From JBCFBK01 sp038562555 (GTDB lineage Bacteria; Bacteroidota; Bacteroidia; Bacteroidales; Prolixibacteraceae), in contig JBCFBK010000059.1 in NCBI GenBank assembly GCA_038562555.1, positions 1 through 32,201 of the forward strand: a stretch of 32,201 nt of DNA, given 5' to 3'. The position numbers were made by a program, and so were the translations under genes. A model generated the notes under the pieces. That model did no database searches, was not told where the DNA came from, and saw only the letters and a program-made list of their open reading frames with translations. Below are positions 22,878 through 30,979 of this stretch, one piece after another. Each line of letters starts with the position of its first letter. Position 1 is the stretch's first letter.

Positions 22878-23297
22878 GTGGGCAGGATTCTTGCAATTGA
22901 CTATGGACAAAAACGCGTTGGACTGGCAGTAACAGATCCTTTAAAAATCATTGCGGGCAAACTGGCCACTGTATCAACACATGAGATCTGGGATTTTTTG
23001 AAAAATTATTTTCAAAAAGAACAGGTCGATTGCGTTGTAATCGGATATCCGCGCCAAATGAACAATGAGCCATCAGCGGCCGTTCTTTACATCAATCCGT
23101 TTCTGAAACGTTTCAGAAGGTTGTATCCGGAAATGCCGTTGGAACTTATTGACGAGCGTTTTACATCAAAACTGGCATTTCAGACCATGATTGAAGCAGG
23201 ACTGAAAAAAAAAGCCAGAATGAACAAAGATACCATCGATGCGGTTAGTGCAACCATAATCCTGCAATCGTATATGCAACAGCAAAAAAATAGATGA
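22878..23297 (+). CDS. ruvX: RuvX/YqgF, putative pre-16S rRNA nuclease / Holliday junction resolvase
   Basis: An RNase H-fold nuclease of the YqgF family, implicated in 5' maturation of 16S rRNA and originally described as a Holliday junction resolvase. I start it at GTG 22878, giving (V/M)GRILAIDYGQKRVGLAV, the usual N-terminus, with 139 residues, the usual length. The ORF extends to a TTG at 22857, but that lies in the -7 box. Catalytic acidic residues are visible in AIDYG (Asp8), IDERFTS and KDTIDAVSATIILQSY. Its stop overlaps the def start as ATGA, so the two are translationally coupled. Confidence 0.93.
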   Translation: MGRILAIDYGQKRVGLAVTDPLKIIAGKLATVSTHEIWDFLKNYFQKEQVDCVVIGYPRQMNNEPSAAVLYINPFLKRFRRLYPEMPLELIDERFTSKLAFQTMIEAGLKKKARMNKDTIDAVSATIILQSYMQQQKNR

Positions 23298-23857
23298 TGA
23301 TATACCCGGTAACAGTTTACGGGGATCCTGTTTTAAGAAAAGTAGCAGAACCCATAGAAAAGGAATTTGAAGGATTGAAAGATCTGATCGACGATATGTT
23401 TGAGACGATGTATCGTTCGGACGGTGTCGGCCTGGCTGCGCCTCAGATTGGGAAATCGCTAAGGATCTTTGTGGTCGATGCCTCGGCCAATGCTGATGAT
23501 GAACCTGAGCTTAAAAATTTCAAAAAAGTGTTCATCAATCCGGACATTCTTGAGCGATACGGAAATTCGTGCGTTATGAATGAAGGCTGCCTGAGTTTGC
23601 CGGACATTCATGAAGATATTGCACGCCCCTCCTCTGTAAGGATTAAATACCTGGATGAAAATATGGAAGAACATATCGGGGAGTACAGTGGATTTGCAGC
23701 AAGGGTCATTCAGCACGAGTATGATCATCTGGAGGGAATTCTGCTGATAGATCTCATTCTCCCCCTGAAAAAACGCCTCCTTAAGAGCAAGTTGACCGCT
23801 ATCTCTAAAGGAAAAGTTAAAACTTCCTATAAAATCAATATTCCCGGAAAAAAATAA
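23294..23857 (+). CDS. def: Peptide deformylase
   Basis: A metalloenzyme that removes the formyl group from the N-terminal Met of nascent proteins. It has 187 residues, standard length. Its three motifs are complete: GVGLAAPQIG (44-53), EGCLSLP (97-103) with metal ligand Cys99, and QHEYDHLEG (140-148) with His141 and His145 as ligands and Glu142 as catalyst. Two consecutive ATG codons start the gene; the first overlaps the ruvX stop in the sequence ATGA. It is followed by comEC after about 130 bases, with only a T-less hairpin between. Confidence 0.97.
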   Translation: MMIYPVTVYGDPVLRKVAEPIEKEFEGLKDLIDDMFETMYRSDGVGLAAPQIGKSLRIFVVDASANADDEPELKNFKKVFINPDILERYGNSCVMNEGCLSLPDIHEDIARPSSVRIKYLDENMEEHIGEYSGFAARVIQHEYDHLEGILLIDLILPLKKRLLKSKLTAISKGKVKTSYKINIPGKK

Positions 23858-23990
23858 GCTTCCTTATTCAGGATAATCATTTCGTAAGGAAAACGCGCCT
23901 GCTCATAAAAATAGACCGGATTAAAGTAACGGTTCCTTAACTGTTTTCGTAAATCGGGATTAGATGTTTCGCCGTTTAAATAGAGAAACG

Positions 23991-25955
23991 ATGAATTTTT
24001 CCCGGAGCTACCCTTTTGTGAGGTTATTGAGTTTCCAGCTTTTTGGTATTTTTATCGCCAACTTTTCACCCGGCCTGGAAAAAATATTTCTCGTGTCACT
24101 CCCTGTGTTGCTCATCTGGCTGGCTATTTTGGGCCGGAAGAAGAACTATCCTTTTGGTCTGGTCCATTCATCCGCATTGGCTGTTCTGATTATTATGATC
24201 TCGTTTACGGGAGTTCATGATCACCAACACAATGGCCCGGAAATATCGTCTGGGTTACGATCCTTTGAAGCCCGAGTATTGAGCAGACCTGTCGAAAAGA
24301 CAAACTCGTTTCAGATAGTCACCTGCGTGCTGCAAACCGATTCTTTCACCGTAAAGAAACTAAAACTGAATGTTTATCTTGAAAAAACCAACAAAGCCCG
24401 CGGTATTCAGCCAGGCGACCTGATCTACGCAAGGTCTGTCGTCAATGAGATTGGCAACCTGGGTAACCCTTTCGAATTCGACTATCAACGTTACATGTCG
24501 CGCAAGCAGATCCGGTACAGCACCTATATTCCGGCCGCGAATTACCGTTTGATCACTGTAAATAACCCGCCTCTGCACATGTCACTTGCACGGCTTCAGG
24601 GAAAACTGGTTTCAGAACTAAAAAAGAAATTCAGCAGCGACCCGGCTTTTCAGGTCGTATCGGCCCTTACGCTGGGTTATCGGGATGAGTTGACAAAAGA
24701 AACCCAATCGTATTTTATTTCAACGGGTGCCATGCATATTCTTGCTGTTTCAGGATTGCACGTGGGAATGATTTTTATGTTCCTGAGAACAATGCTGGCA
24801 TTTTTGTGCCGGATGCCTGCCGGGAAAATCCTAAACCTGATCATCATGGCATCCTGCCTTTGGGGATACGCCTTGCTTACCGGGCTTTCACCCTCTGTAC
24901 AAAGAGCCACTGTCATGTTCTCATTTATTTTAATCGGAAACAGCATAAACAGGCAGGCATCAATTTATAATTCCATTGCGGCCTCTGCCTTTTTCCTGCT
25001 CTTTCTCAATCCGGATTTGCTTTTTGATGCAGGCTTTCAACTTTCCTACCTGGCAGTTGTCGGCATTGTATTCTTTTATCCAAGACTAACTGCCCTGTTA
25101 ACCGTACGCAACCGGATTCTGGATTTTGGGTGGAAATTGATCTGTGTTTCTGTCGCTGCCCAATTAAGCACTTTTCCACTTTCCATCTTCTATTTCCACC
25201 AGTTTCCGCTTTACTTCTGGCTGAGTAATTTATTTGTAGTCCCGGCCTCCTCGGTAATTCTTGCCTTAACAGGGACGTTTTTTATCCTGCTTCCTGTCAG
25301 CCACCTAAGTTCAATTCTGGCCCAAATTATCTGCACATTGACCGATTTTACACTCAGTATACTCAAAAGGATCGGCGAACTTCCCTTTGCAGTCATCGAT
25401 AACCAAATGATCTCCTCCGGTCAGTTTTTTTGTTTACTATTGGCCTTGTCATTTTCGATGGCTTTTATTGCTCACAAAAGACACAGCTTCCTCTTTACTG
25501 CGTTGTCATTTTTGCTTCTGTTCCAGTTAGCTGGGGTGACTCAAAAGATCAGTCTATTTGATCAACGGAAGTTAATTGTCTATCAAACCGGTTCCGGCGA
25601 ACGCCTGATCCATTTAATCAACGGCCGGACAAACTACCTGATCACCGAAACCGATGCCGCCCCAAATCCACATCTTTATCAGAATGTCCTTCTGAATCTC
25701 AGGCTTAAACAGCCAACTGTCGTACCTTTAAATTCGGGGAAAAATACACGCATTGATTTGATCGTTCGGCGGGATATGATCCAGTTTTCCGACAAAACAT
25801 TGGTGTTGAGACGAATTAAACAAGATGAAATTTTGCATGAAGCACCGGTCTCTTTTTCACAGGGACTTATCGATTTAACCCGTACAGAGGGTCGCTTAAT
25901 TCACATCGAAACGGGAATAAAGGAAAAAAACAGTACTAAGTTGACCAGTAAATGA
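23991..25955 (+). CDS. comEC: ComEC/Rec2 family DNA uptake channel protein
   Basis: An inner-membrane channel protein of the competence family, which passes single-stranded DNA into the cytoplasm. It has about 654 residues. Layout: N-terminal membrane segments, a soluble DUF4131-type OB region (about 85-195), then the Competence domain with many hydrophobic helices. Family motifs are present: MHILAVSGLHVGM, GLSPSVQRATVM, FDAGFQLSYLAVVGI. The C-terminal metallo-beta-lactamase domain of Bacillus ComEC is absent; the protein ends in a short beta-rich tail, a form I recall as usual in Bacteroidota. I chose ATG 23991 because of its A-rich upstream sequence; an in-frame ATG at 23964 would add nine residues. 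No other competence gene is nearby, so uptake is inferred only from the family. Confidence 0.92.
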   Translation: MNFSRSYPFVRLLSFQLFGIFIANFSPGLEKIFLVSLPVLLIWLAILGRKKNYPFGLVHSSALAVLIIMISFTGVHDHQHNGPEISSGLRSFEARVLSRPVEKTNSFQIVTCVLQTDSFTVKKLKLNVYLEKTNKARGIQPGDLIYARSVVNEIGNLGNPFEFDYQRYMSRKQIRYSTYIPAANYRLITVNNPPLHMSLARLQGKLVSELKKKFSSDPAFQVVSALTLGYRDELTKETQSYFISTGAMHILAVSGLHVGMIFMFLRTMLAFLCRMPAGKILNLIIMASCLWGYALLTGLSPSVQRATVMFSFILIGNSINRQASIYNSIAASAFFLLFLNPDLLFDAGFQLSYLAVVGIVFFYPRLTALLTVRNRILDFGWKLICVSVAAQLSTFPLSIFYFHQFPLYFWLSNLFVVPASSVILALTGTFFILLPVSHLSSILAQIICTLTDFTLSILKRIGELPFAVIDNQMISSGQFFCLLLALSFSMAFIAHKRHSFLFTALSFLLLFQLAGVTQKISLFDQRKLIVYQTGSGERLIHLINGRTNYLITETDAAPNPHLYQNVLLNLRLKQPTVVPLNSGKNTRIDLIVRRDMIQFSDKTLVLRRIKQDEILHEAPVSFSQGLIDLTRTEGRLIHIETGIKEKNSTKLTSK

Positions 25956-25998
25956 ACAACCGAAACTACTTCACGTTAAGTAACGGTTAATAATTATG

Positions 25999-26032
25999 CG
26001 AAAGCCTTTGAGGTTTAAAAAAAAGGCTTTTG
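25999..26032 (+). terminator. Possible terminator hairpin after comEC
   Basis: AAAGCCTTT (26001-26009) and AAAGGCTTT (26022-26030) are perfect complements, extended by two outer pairs (one G-T), with a 12-base A-rich loop. Only TTTT follows before G, so it is a weak candidate. It lies about 45 bases after the comEC stop and 70 before trkA. Confidence 0.35.
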
Positions 26033-26102
26033 GAGATGGATTTTGTGGTTTTTATCCTTTACTTTGTTTGTTTATTTTTTTAATGACTGATAGGAAAGGA
26101 CA

Positions 26103-27437
26103 ATGAGAATTGTTATAGTTGGCGCGGGAGAAGTGGGTACTCATCTGGCAAAAATGCTGAGTAATGAAGATCATGATATTGTCTTGATGGATGATGATAC
26201 AACCCGGCTTCAGAAGTTATCAGGTCAGGTCGATCTGCTAACAGTCACAGGATACGCCAATTCGTTTAAGGACCTGAAAGAATCCGGTATCTCCAAGGCA
26301 GATCTGCTGATAGCAGTAACTCCTTATGAGGAAAGAAACATCATGGCCTGCATCCTGGCAAAAGACATGGGCGCATTGCGAACAGTTGCCCGGATCAATA
26401 ACGGTGAATACCTCCTGGACAAATACAAGGAAAAACTTCGGAATTTGGGTGTAGATGAATTGATCTATCCGGAAAGCCTTGCAGGCAAGGAAATAGCATC
26501 TTCTGTAAAACAGGTGGGCACGAGGCAGTTAATTGAATTTTCAGGTGGAAAACTCGTCCTGATGGGAATAAAAATCCGGGAAAATGCGCCAATCCTGAAT
26601 AAACAATTCGAGGAACTTGCCCAGATAGAAAGTGAAGTCCGTGCTGTTGCCATTAACCGGGCCAGTTCGACGATCATTCCCCATGGAAAAGATTTCATCC
26701 GGGATGGCGATATTATCTTCTTCTTTACTACGAGGACCTATCAGAACCGGGTTTTTGAACTGGCCGGAAAGGAAATTTTCCCGGTCCGGAATATTATGAT
26801 CCTGGGAGGCAGCCGGATTGCACAAAAAACCATCGAACGGCTTGGCGACCATTTTAATATCAAGGTCATTGAGGCGGATAAGACGCGGAGTCAGGTTATT
26901 GCCGACCGGTTTGAAAATGTGCTGGTCATTAATGGAGACGGACGAAATCTGGACCTTCTGAAGGAAGAGCGGATTGAACGAATGGACGCTTTCATTGCGG
27001 TTACCGGAAATTCCGAAACCAATATTCTCTCCTGCCACATGGCCAAGAAGCTGGGGATTAAGCGGACTGTGGCGGAAGTGGAAAACATCGACTTTATGGG
27101 AATCGCCGAAAGCATGGATATCGGCAGCCTGATTAATAAGAAGCTAATCGCAGCGAGTTATATTTATAAATACACACTGGGTGCCGAAGTGGCCCAGGCA
27201 AAATGCCTTACTGCATCAGACGCTGAGGTATTTGAATTTATCGCCAAAGAGGGCTCAAAAATCACCAATATGACGCTTAAGGATCTGTCTCTTCCTGTCG
27301 ACATGATGATCGGTGGAATCATCAGGGGAACGAGCGCCTATGTGGCGAAAGGTGACACCCTGATTCAACCGGGCGATAAGGTTGTTGTGTTCGCACTTCC
27401 GTCTGCCATACGGAAACTGGAAAAATATTTTAAATAG
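26103..27437 (+). CDS. trkA: Trk K+ uptake regulatory subunit TrkA
   Basis: A cytoplasmic NAD(H)/nucleotide-binding gating protein for the TrkH potassium channel. It has 444 residues, made of two RCK_N/RCK_C tandem units. The first Rossmann motif is IVIVGAGEVGTHLAKML at residues 3-19 with MDDD at the end of strand 2. The second starts near 230 (MILGGSRIAQKTIERLG, followed by VIEAD). Each is followed by a smaller RCK_C domain (about 140-215 and 365-444). This doubled form is the typical TrkA rather than KtrA. trkH follows 18 bases after the stop, so they form an operon. Confidence 0.96.
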   Translation: MRIVIVGAGEVGTHLAKMLSNEDHDIVLMDDDTTRLQKLSGQVDLLTVTGYANSFKDLKESGISKADLLIAVTPYEERNIMACILAKDMGALRTVARINNGEYLLDKYKEKLRNLGVDELIYPESLAGKEIASSVKQVGTRQLIEFSGGKLVLMGIKIRENAPILNKQFEELAQIESEVRAVAINRASSTIIPHGKDFIRDGDIIFFFTTRTYQNRVFELAGKEIFPVRNIMILGGSRIAQKTIERLGDHFNIKVIEADKTRSQVIADRFENVLVINGDGRNLDLLKEERIERMDAFIAVTGNSETNILSCHMAKKLGIKRTVAEVENIDFMGIAESMDIGSLINKKLIAASYIYKYTLGAEVAQAKCLTASDAEVFEFIAKEGSKITNMTLKDLSLPVDMMIGGIIRGTSAYVAKGDTLIQPGDKVVVFALPSAIRKLEKYFK

Positions 27438-27455
27438 TTTTGCTGATCCCTGCTT

Positions 27456-28904
27456 ATGCTGAACGTCGGACTAATTATTAAAATTCTTGGTTTTTTACTT
27501 GTTGTTGAAGGCATTTCGATGCTGACGGCGTTTGGGGTCACGCTCATCTACCAGGAAGCTGATATGATTCCGTTGCTGCAGGCATCACTCATATGTATAG
27601 TAACCGGTGGCATAACTGTTTATCTGACCAGAAATGCGGGAAAGAACATCAGCAAAAGCGACGGCTTTGTGATTGTAAGCCTGGTCTGGGTCATTTTTTC
27701 TTTTTTCGGAAGTCTTCCCTACCTTCTCAGCGGTTCAATACCAAACCTGACGGACGCCTTTTTTGAAACCATGTCTGGCTTCACCACAACCGGCTCCTCC
27801 ATATTAAACGATATTGAAGCCTTGCCTCATGGTATCTTATTCTGGAGAAGCATGACCCAATGGCTGGGAGGGATGGGCATTATTGTTTTATCACTGGCTA
27901 TTTTACCGGTCTTCGGCATCGGCGGAATGCAGCTTTTTGCAGCTGAAGTCCCGGGACCTGTCCCGGATAAGCTTAATCCGAAGATTAAACAAACTGCAAA
28001 AAACCTGTGGGCTATTTATATCCTGTTCACCTTTTTGGAAACCATGCTGTTATGGCTGGGAGGCATGGATCTCTTTGACGCGGTGAACCATTCCTTCACA
28101 ACCATGGCCACCGGCGGGTATTCCACAAAACAAGCATCTGTCGCGTACTGGGACTCCCCCTTTATCCAGTATGTGATTGTTTTTTTTATGGTTATTGCGG
28201 GTACAAATTTTACTCTTTCCTACAGCGCTCTGACCGGCAAATTTGACCGGGTATACAAAAACGAGGAGTTTAAATATTATGTGCTTTTTATTGCCGGGTT
28301 TACTGCCATCATTTTCAGCGGCTTATTGTTATCAACACAGCTTGGCTTTGAACAGGCTTTTCGTGATGCCTTGTTTCAGGTGGTTACGATTATTACTACT
28401 ACCGGATATGCCACAACCGATTACCTGACCTGGACCCCGTTTCTCACGGTGCTGCTCTTTGCATTGTTCTTTTTCGGAGGAAGCGCCGGTTCAACAGGGG
28501 GAAGTATCAAGATTATGCGGATCGTTCTGCTGATGAAAAACAGTTATTATGAACTGCGCCGCATGTTGCATCCAAACGCTGTTATTCCGGTACGCTTTAA
28601 CGGACGAGCCGTTTCTGACCAGATTATCACGAATGTACTCGCCTTTTTCATGATTTATATGATCATTTTCTTTGTCAGTACCATTCTGTTTACCATCATC
28701 GAACCTGATCTGGATTCGGCAATGGGTGCTGTTGCAACCAGTCTGGGTAATATTGGTCCCGGACTTGGCAGTTTTGGCCCCGCTGAAAACTTCTATCACC
28801 TCCACCCCGCAGGAAAATGGTTCTTGTCGTTCCTCATGCTACTGGGAAGGCTTGAATTATTTACCGTCCTGGTATTGTTCTCACCGGCGTTCTGGAAAAA
28901 GTAA
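27456..28904 (+). CDS. trkH: Trk K+ transporter membrane subunit TrkH
   Basis: The inner-membrane K+ channel subunit, gated by TrkA and nucleotides. It has 482 residues with four M1-P-M2 repeats. The four pore loops with their filter Gly are visible: TMSGFTTTGSSI, TMATGGYSTKQ, TTTGYATTDY and SLGNIGPGLGSFGP. GGSAGSTGGSIKIMR is the conserved loop in the third M2 region near the gate. The N-terminus begins directly with hydrophobic helix VGLIIKILGFLLVVEG. It is cotranscribed with trkA. It is convergent with the YciO-like gene across 38 bases with no obvious terminator. Confidence 0.96.
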   Translation: MLNVGLIIKILGFLLVVEGISMLTAFGVTLIYQEADMIPLLQASLICIVTGGITVYLTRNAGKNISKSDGFVIVSLVWVIFSFFGSLPYLLSGSIPNLTDAFFETMSGFTTTGSSILNDIEALPHGILFWRSMTQWLGGMGIIVLSLAILPVFGIGGMQLFAAEVPGPVPDKLNPKIKQTAKNLWAIYILFTFLETMLLWLGGMDLFDAVNHSFTTMATGGYSTKQASVAYWDSPFIQYVIVFFMVIAGTNFTLSYSALTGKFDRVYKNEEFKYYVLFIAGFTAIIFSGLLLSTQLGFEQAFRDALFQVVTIITTTGYATTDYLTWTPFLTVLLFALFFFGGSAGSTGGSIKIMRIVLLMKNSYYELRRMLHPNAVIPVRFNGRAVSDQIITNVLAFFMIYMIIFFVSTILFTIIEPDLDSAMGAVATSLGNIGPGLGSFGPAENFYHLHPAGKWFLSFLMLLGRLELFTVLVLFSPAFWKK

Positions 28905-28942
28905 CACAGGTATAGCCTCCTTTTCCTCAAAGGGAACATCCG

Positions 28943-29557
28943 CTAAAAACTCATTTCCCCTTTTCCCTGACGAATAATGCGGGGAACTTCATCTGTGCAG
29001 TCAAGCACAGTCGATGGCATATTACCTCCAAACCCCCCGTCAATAACAAGGTCAACCAGATCTTTGAATTTCTCATGGATCAACTCAGGGTCTGTCGTGT
29101 AATCGATAATTTCATCTTCATCATGAACGGAAGTCGACAAAATTGGGTTTCCCAGTTCTTTCACAATCTCAAGGATGATTTTGTTATCCGGGATCCGGAT
29201 TCCGACTGTCTTTTTCTTTCCTTTGAAATAGTGGGGTACCTGACTGCTGGCGTTGAGTATGAAGGTATACGGTCCGGGCAGATACGACCTCATGAGTTTA
29301 AACAAGTGGTTCGGGAGTGGCCGGCAATAGTCGGACAAATGACTTAAGTCACTGCATATAAACGAAAGATTTGATTTTTCAATAGCTATCTTTTTCAGAC
29401 GGGCAACCTTTTCAACTGCTTTCTGGTGCGTAATATCACAGCCAATGCCGTAAACGGTATCGGTTGGATATATAATGACGCCCCCGCTTCTTAAAATGTC
29501 GACAACCTGTTGAATTGCTTTCGGTGCCGGATTTTCCTCATAAATCTTTATCAACAT
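28943..29557 (-). CDS. YciO-like protein, Sua5/YciO/YrdC family
   Basis: 204 residues of the family that includes threonylcarbamoyl-AMP synthases (TsaC/Sua5), which make the precursor of tRNA t6A37. Seen: GGVIIYPTDTVYGIGCDI (nucleotide pocket entry), YLPGPYTFIL, KKKTVGIRIPDN, GNPILSTSVH, PSTVLDCTDEVPRIIRQGKG. The segment KKIAIEKSNLSFICSDLSHL lacks the Arg of the KxRP motif of TsaC/Sua5 and closely follows the equivalent part of E. coli YciO, so I place it in the YciO subgroup. Whether it supports t6A is uncertain. The start at 29557 is chosen because the ORF extension to 29608 crosses the promoter. It is divergent from mnmD. Confidence 0.88.
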   Translation of the reverse strand: MLIKIYEENPAPKAIQQVVDILRSGGVIIYPTDTVYGIGCDITHQKAVEKVARLKKIAIEKSNLSFICSDLSHLSDYCRPLPNHLFKLMRSYLPGPYTFILNASSQVPHYFKGKKKTVGIRIPDNKIILEIVKELGNPILSTSVHDEDEIIDYTTDPELIHEKFKDLVDLVIDGGFGGNMPSTVLDCTDEVPRIIRQGKGEMSF

Positions 29558-29577
29558 AATCAATAATTTAGAATAAG

Positions 29578-29609
29578 TAAAAATAGCACATTTTTTAACC
29601 GGCTTCAAA
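29578..29609 (-). promoter_or_regulatory. Promoter of the YciO-like gene (TTTG, 20-base spacer, TATTTTTA)
   Basis: On the minus strand TTTG (29606-29609) is followed by exactly 20 bases and TATTTTTA (29578-29585): 4/4 and 7/8 matches, the same spacing as the pabB promoter. The start would be near 29572, 15 bases before the ATG at 29557. Confidence 0.6.
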
Positions 29610-29629
29610 TAAAATCACGAAATTCGCGT

Positions 29630-30319
29630 ATGACCAATTTTTTGCAGCGCGAAATAGTGATTACGGAAGACGGCTCAAACACCTTGTTTGTTCCCGGGTT
29701 GGACGAACATTTCCATTCAACGCACGGCGCCATTCAGGAGTCAGACTACGTATTTATCAGAAATGGACTCTCTACTTTAAACAAACAAAAACTCGTGGTG
29801 TTGGAAGCAGGTTTTGGAACAGGGTTAAACGCACTGCTTACGGCTTTGAATAAAGGAGATCGGGAGATTCGCTATTTCAGCCTTGAAAAATATCCGTTGA
29901 CAGAAAAGGAGTATTCGCGGCTCAATTATCCCAATCTTCTTCCTGGCTCTGCGCGGGAAATGTTTCTTGGGATCCACAATTGTCCCTGGAACACTCCGGC
30001 GGAGATCACGCCGGGGTTTCAACTGACAAAATTGGAAGTCGATCTCCTTTGCTTTGATTTTGCAGATCTCCCCTGCTTCGATCTGATTTATTTCGACGCT
30101 TTTTCGCCGGGTAAACAGGCTGAGATGTGGGAGGAATCTGTTTTAAAAAGAATAGCGGCGCATACAGCGTCCAAAGGCGTATTTGTTACCTACTGCGCCC
30201 AGGGTGAAGTGAGGCGCCGATTAAGCCGTTCCGGATTCCTGATGCAGCGGATTCCCGGCCCCCCCGGAAAAAAAGAAATGTTATGGGGAGAGAAAATGCA
30301 TTCCTGTTATCCAGTTTAA
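29630..30319 (+). CDS. mnmD: MnmD, tRNA 5-aminomethyl-2-thiouridine methyltransferase
   Basis: A SAM-dependent methyltransferase (DUF752) that completes mnm5s2U34 in tRNA. It has 229 residues as a stand-alone domain, equivalent to the C2-type methyltransferase half of E. coli MnmC without the FAD oxidase half. Seen: VVLEAGFGTGLNALL (SAM-binding loop), FSLEKYPL, DLIYFDAFSPGKQAEMW, FVTYCAQGEVRRRL, FLMQRIPGPPGKKEMLWG. All are diagnostic. The ATG at 29630 lies just upstream of the first family residues. It is divergent from the YciO-like gene, which may also concern tRNA modification. No promoter was clear for it. Confidence 0.93.
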   Translation: MTNFLQREIVITEDGSNTLFVPGLDEHFHSTHGAIQESDYVFIRNGLSTLNKQKLVVLEAGFGTGLNALLTALNKGDREIRYFSLEKYPLTEKEYSRLNYPNLLPGSAREMFLGIHNCPWNTPAEITPGFQLTKLEVDLLCFDFADLPCFDLIYFDAFSPGKQAEMWEESVLKRIAAHTASKGVFVTYCAQGEVRRRLSRSGFLMQRIPGPPGKKEMLWGEKMHSCYPV

Positions 30320-30329
30320 AAAAATCCCC

Positions 30330-30337
30330 TATCTTCG
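30330..30337 (+). promoter_or_regulatory. Candidate -7 box of the FKBP pair
   Basis: TATCTTCG matches TAnnTTTG at 7 of 8 positions, 19 bases before the ATG at 30357. The -33 region reads TTAT at best. It would drive both FKBP genes. Confidence 0.4.
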
Positions 30338-30356
30338 TAGCTTTTAAAAATTAAAT

Positions 30357-30968
30357 ATGTCAGAACAGGAAACGAAAAGCCGGCTGGAAAAGTTCAGTTA
30401 CGCACTCGGACTAAGTATTGCAGGCAATTTAATACAATCAGGCGTCAAATCAATAGATCCATCAAACTTCATACTTGCTCTGGAAGATGCATTTACCGGG
30501 GAAAAGCCTCAAATGACCGCGGCGGAAGCAAACGAGATCCTTCAGGATTTTATGGAAGGTCTGCAGGGTGGCGGTTCGGACAATAATCTGGAAGAAGGGA
30601 AAAAATTCTTGGCAGAGAATCTGAAAGATGGAAAAGTCATTGAAACAGAAAGCGGCCTTCAATACAAAATACTGACTGAAGGCTCCGGAGTGAAACCATC
30701 GGCCGGAGATCGTGTGAAATGCCATTACCATGGAACCTTCGTTGATGGCACCGTCTTCGACAGTTCGGTTCAGCGGGGAACACCTGCTGTATTTCCGGTT
30801 AACGGTGTGATACAGGGATGGGTAGAGGCGCTTCAACTGATGCAGACAGGTTCAAAATGGAGGCTTTTCATTCCTCCGGACCTGGCCTATGTAGAACGCG
30901 GAGCCGGAGGAAGTATAGGCCCCAACAAGACGCTTATTTTCGACGTGGAATTAATTGAAATTGTATAA
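30357..30968 (+). CDS. FKBP-type peptidyl-prolyl isomerase, cytoplasmic
   Basis: Accelerates cis-trans isomerisation of Xaa-Pro bonds. 203 residues, no signal peptide. Residues 1 to about 90 form the helical FKBP_N dimerisation region (YALGLSIAGNLIQSG, EANEILQDFM, GKKFLAENL). From SGLQYKIL the FKBP_C domain follows, with pocket residues in KCHYHG (Tyr), VFDSS (Asp), VIQGWVEALQLM (Trp) and LAYVERGAGG (Tyr). The usual AYGERG is AYVERG here, a Gly to Val change. It is followed 11 bases later by a paralogous lipoprotein with the same architecture. Confidence 0.94.
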   Translation: MSEQETKSRLEKFSYALGLSIAGNLIQSGVKSIDPSNFILALEDAFTGEKPQMTAAEANEILQDFMEGLQGGGSDNNLEEGKKFLAENLKDGKVIETESGLQYKILTEGSGVKPSAGDRVKCHYHGTFVDGTVFDSSVQRGTPAVFPVNGVIQGWVEALQLMQTGSKWRLFIPPDLAYVERGAGGSIGPNKTLIFDVELIEIV

Positions 30969-30979
30969 TTTTTACTAAA

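Noticed and set aside
23860..23891. Inverted repeat TTCCTTA/TAAGGAA between def and comEC
   Set aside because: A 7-bp stem with an 18-base loop and no U tract; likely chance in AT-rich DNA.
29558..29608. Upstream start extending the YciO-like protein by 17 residues
   Set aside because: The extension spans the TTTG-N20-TATTTTTA promoter, and the added residues match no family N-terminus.
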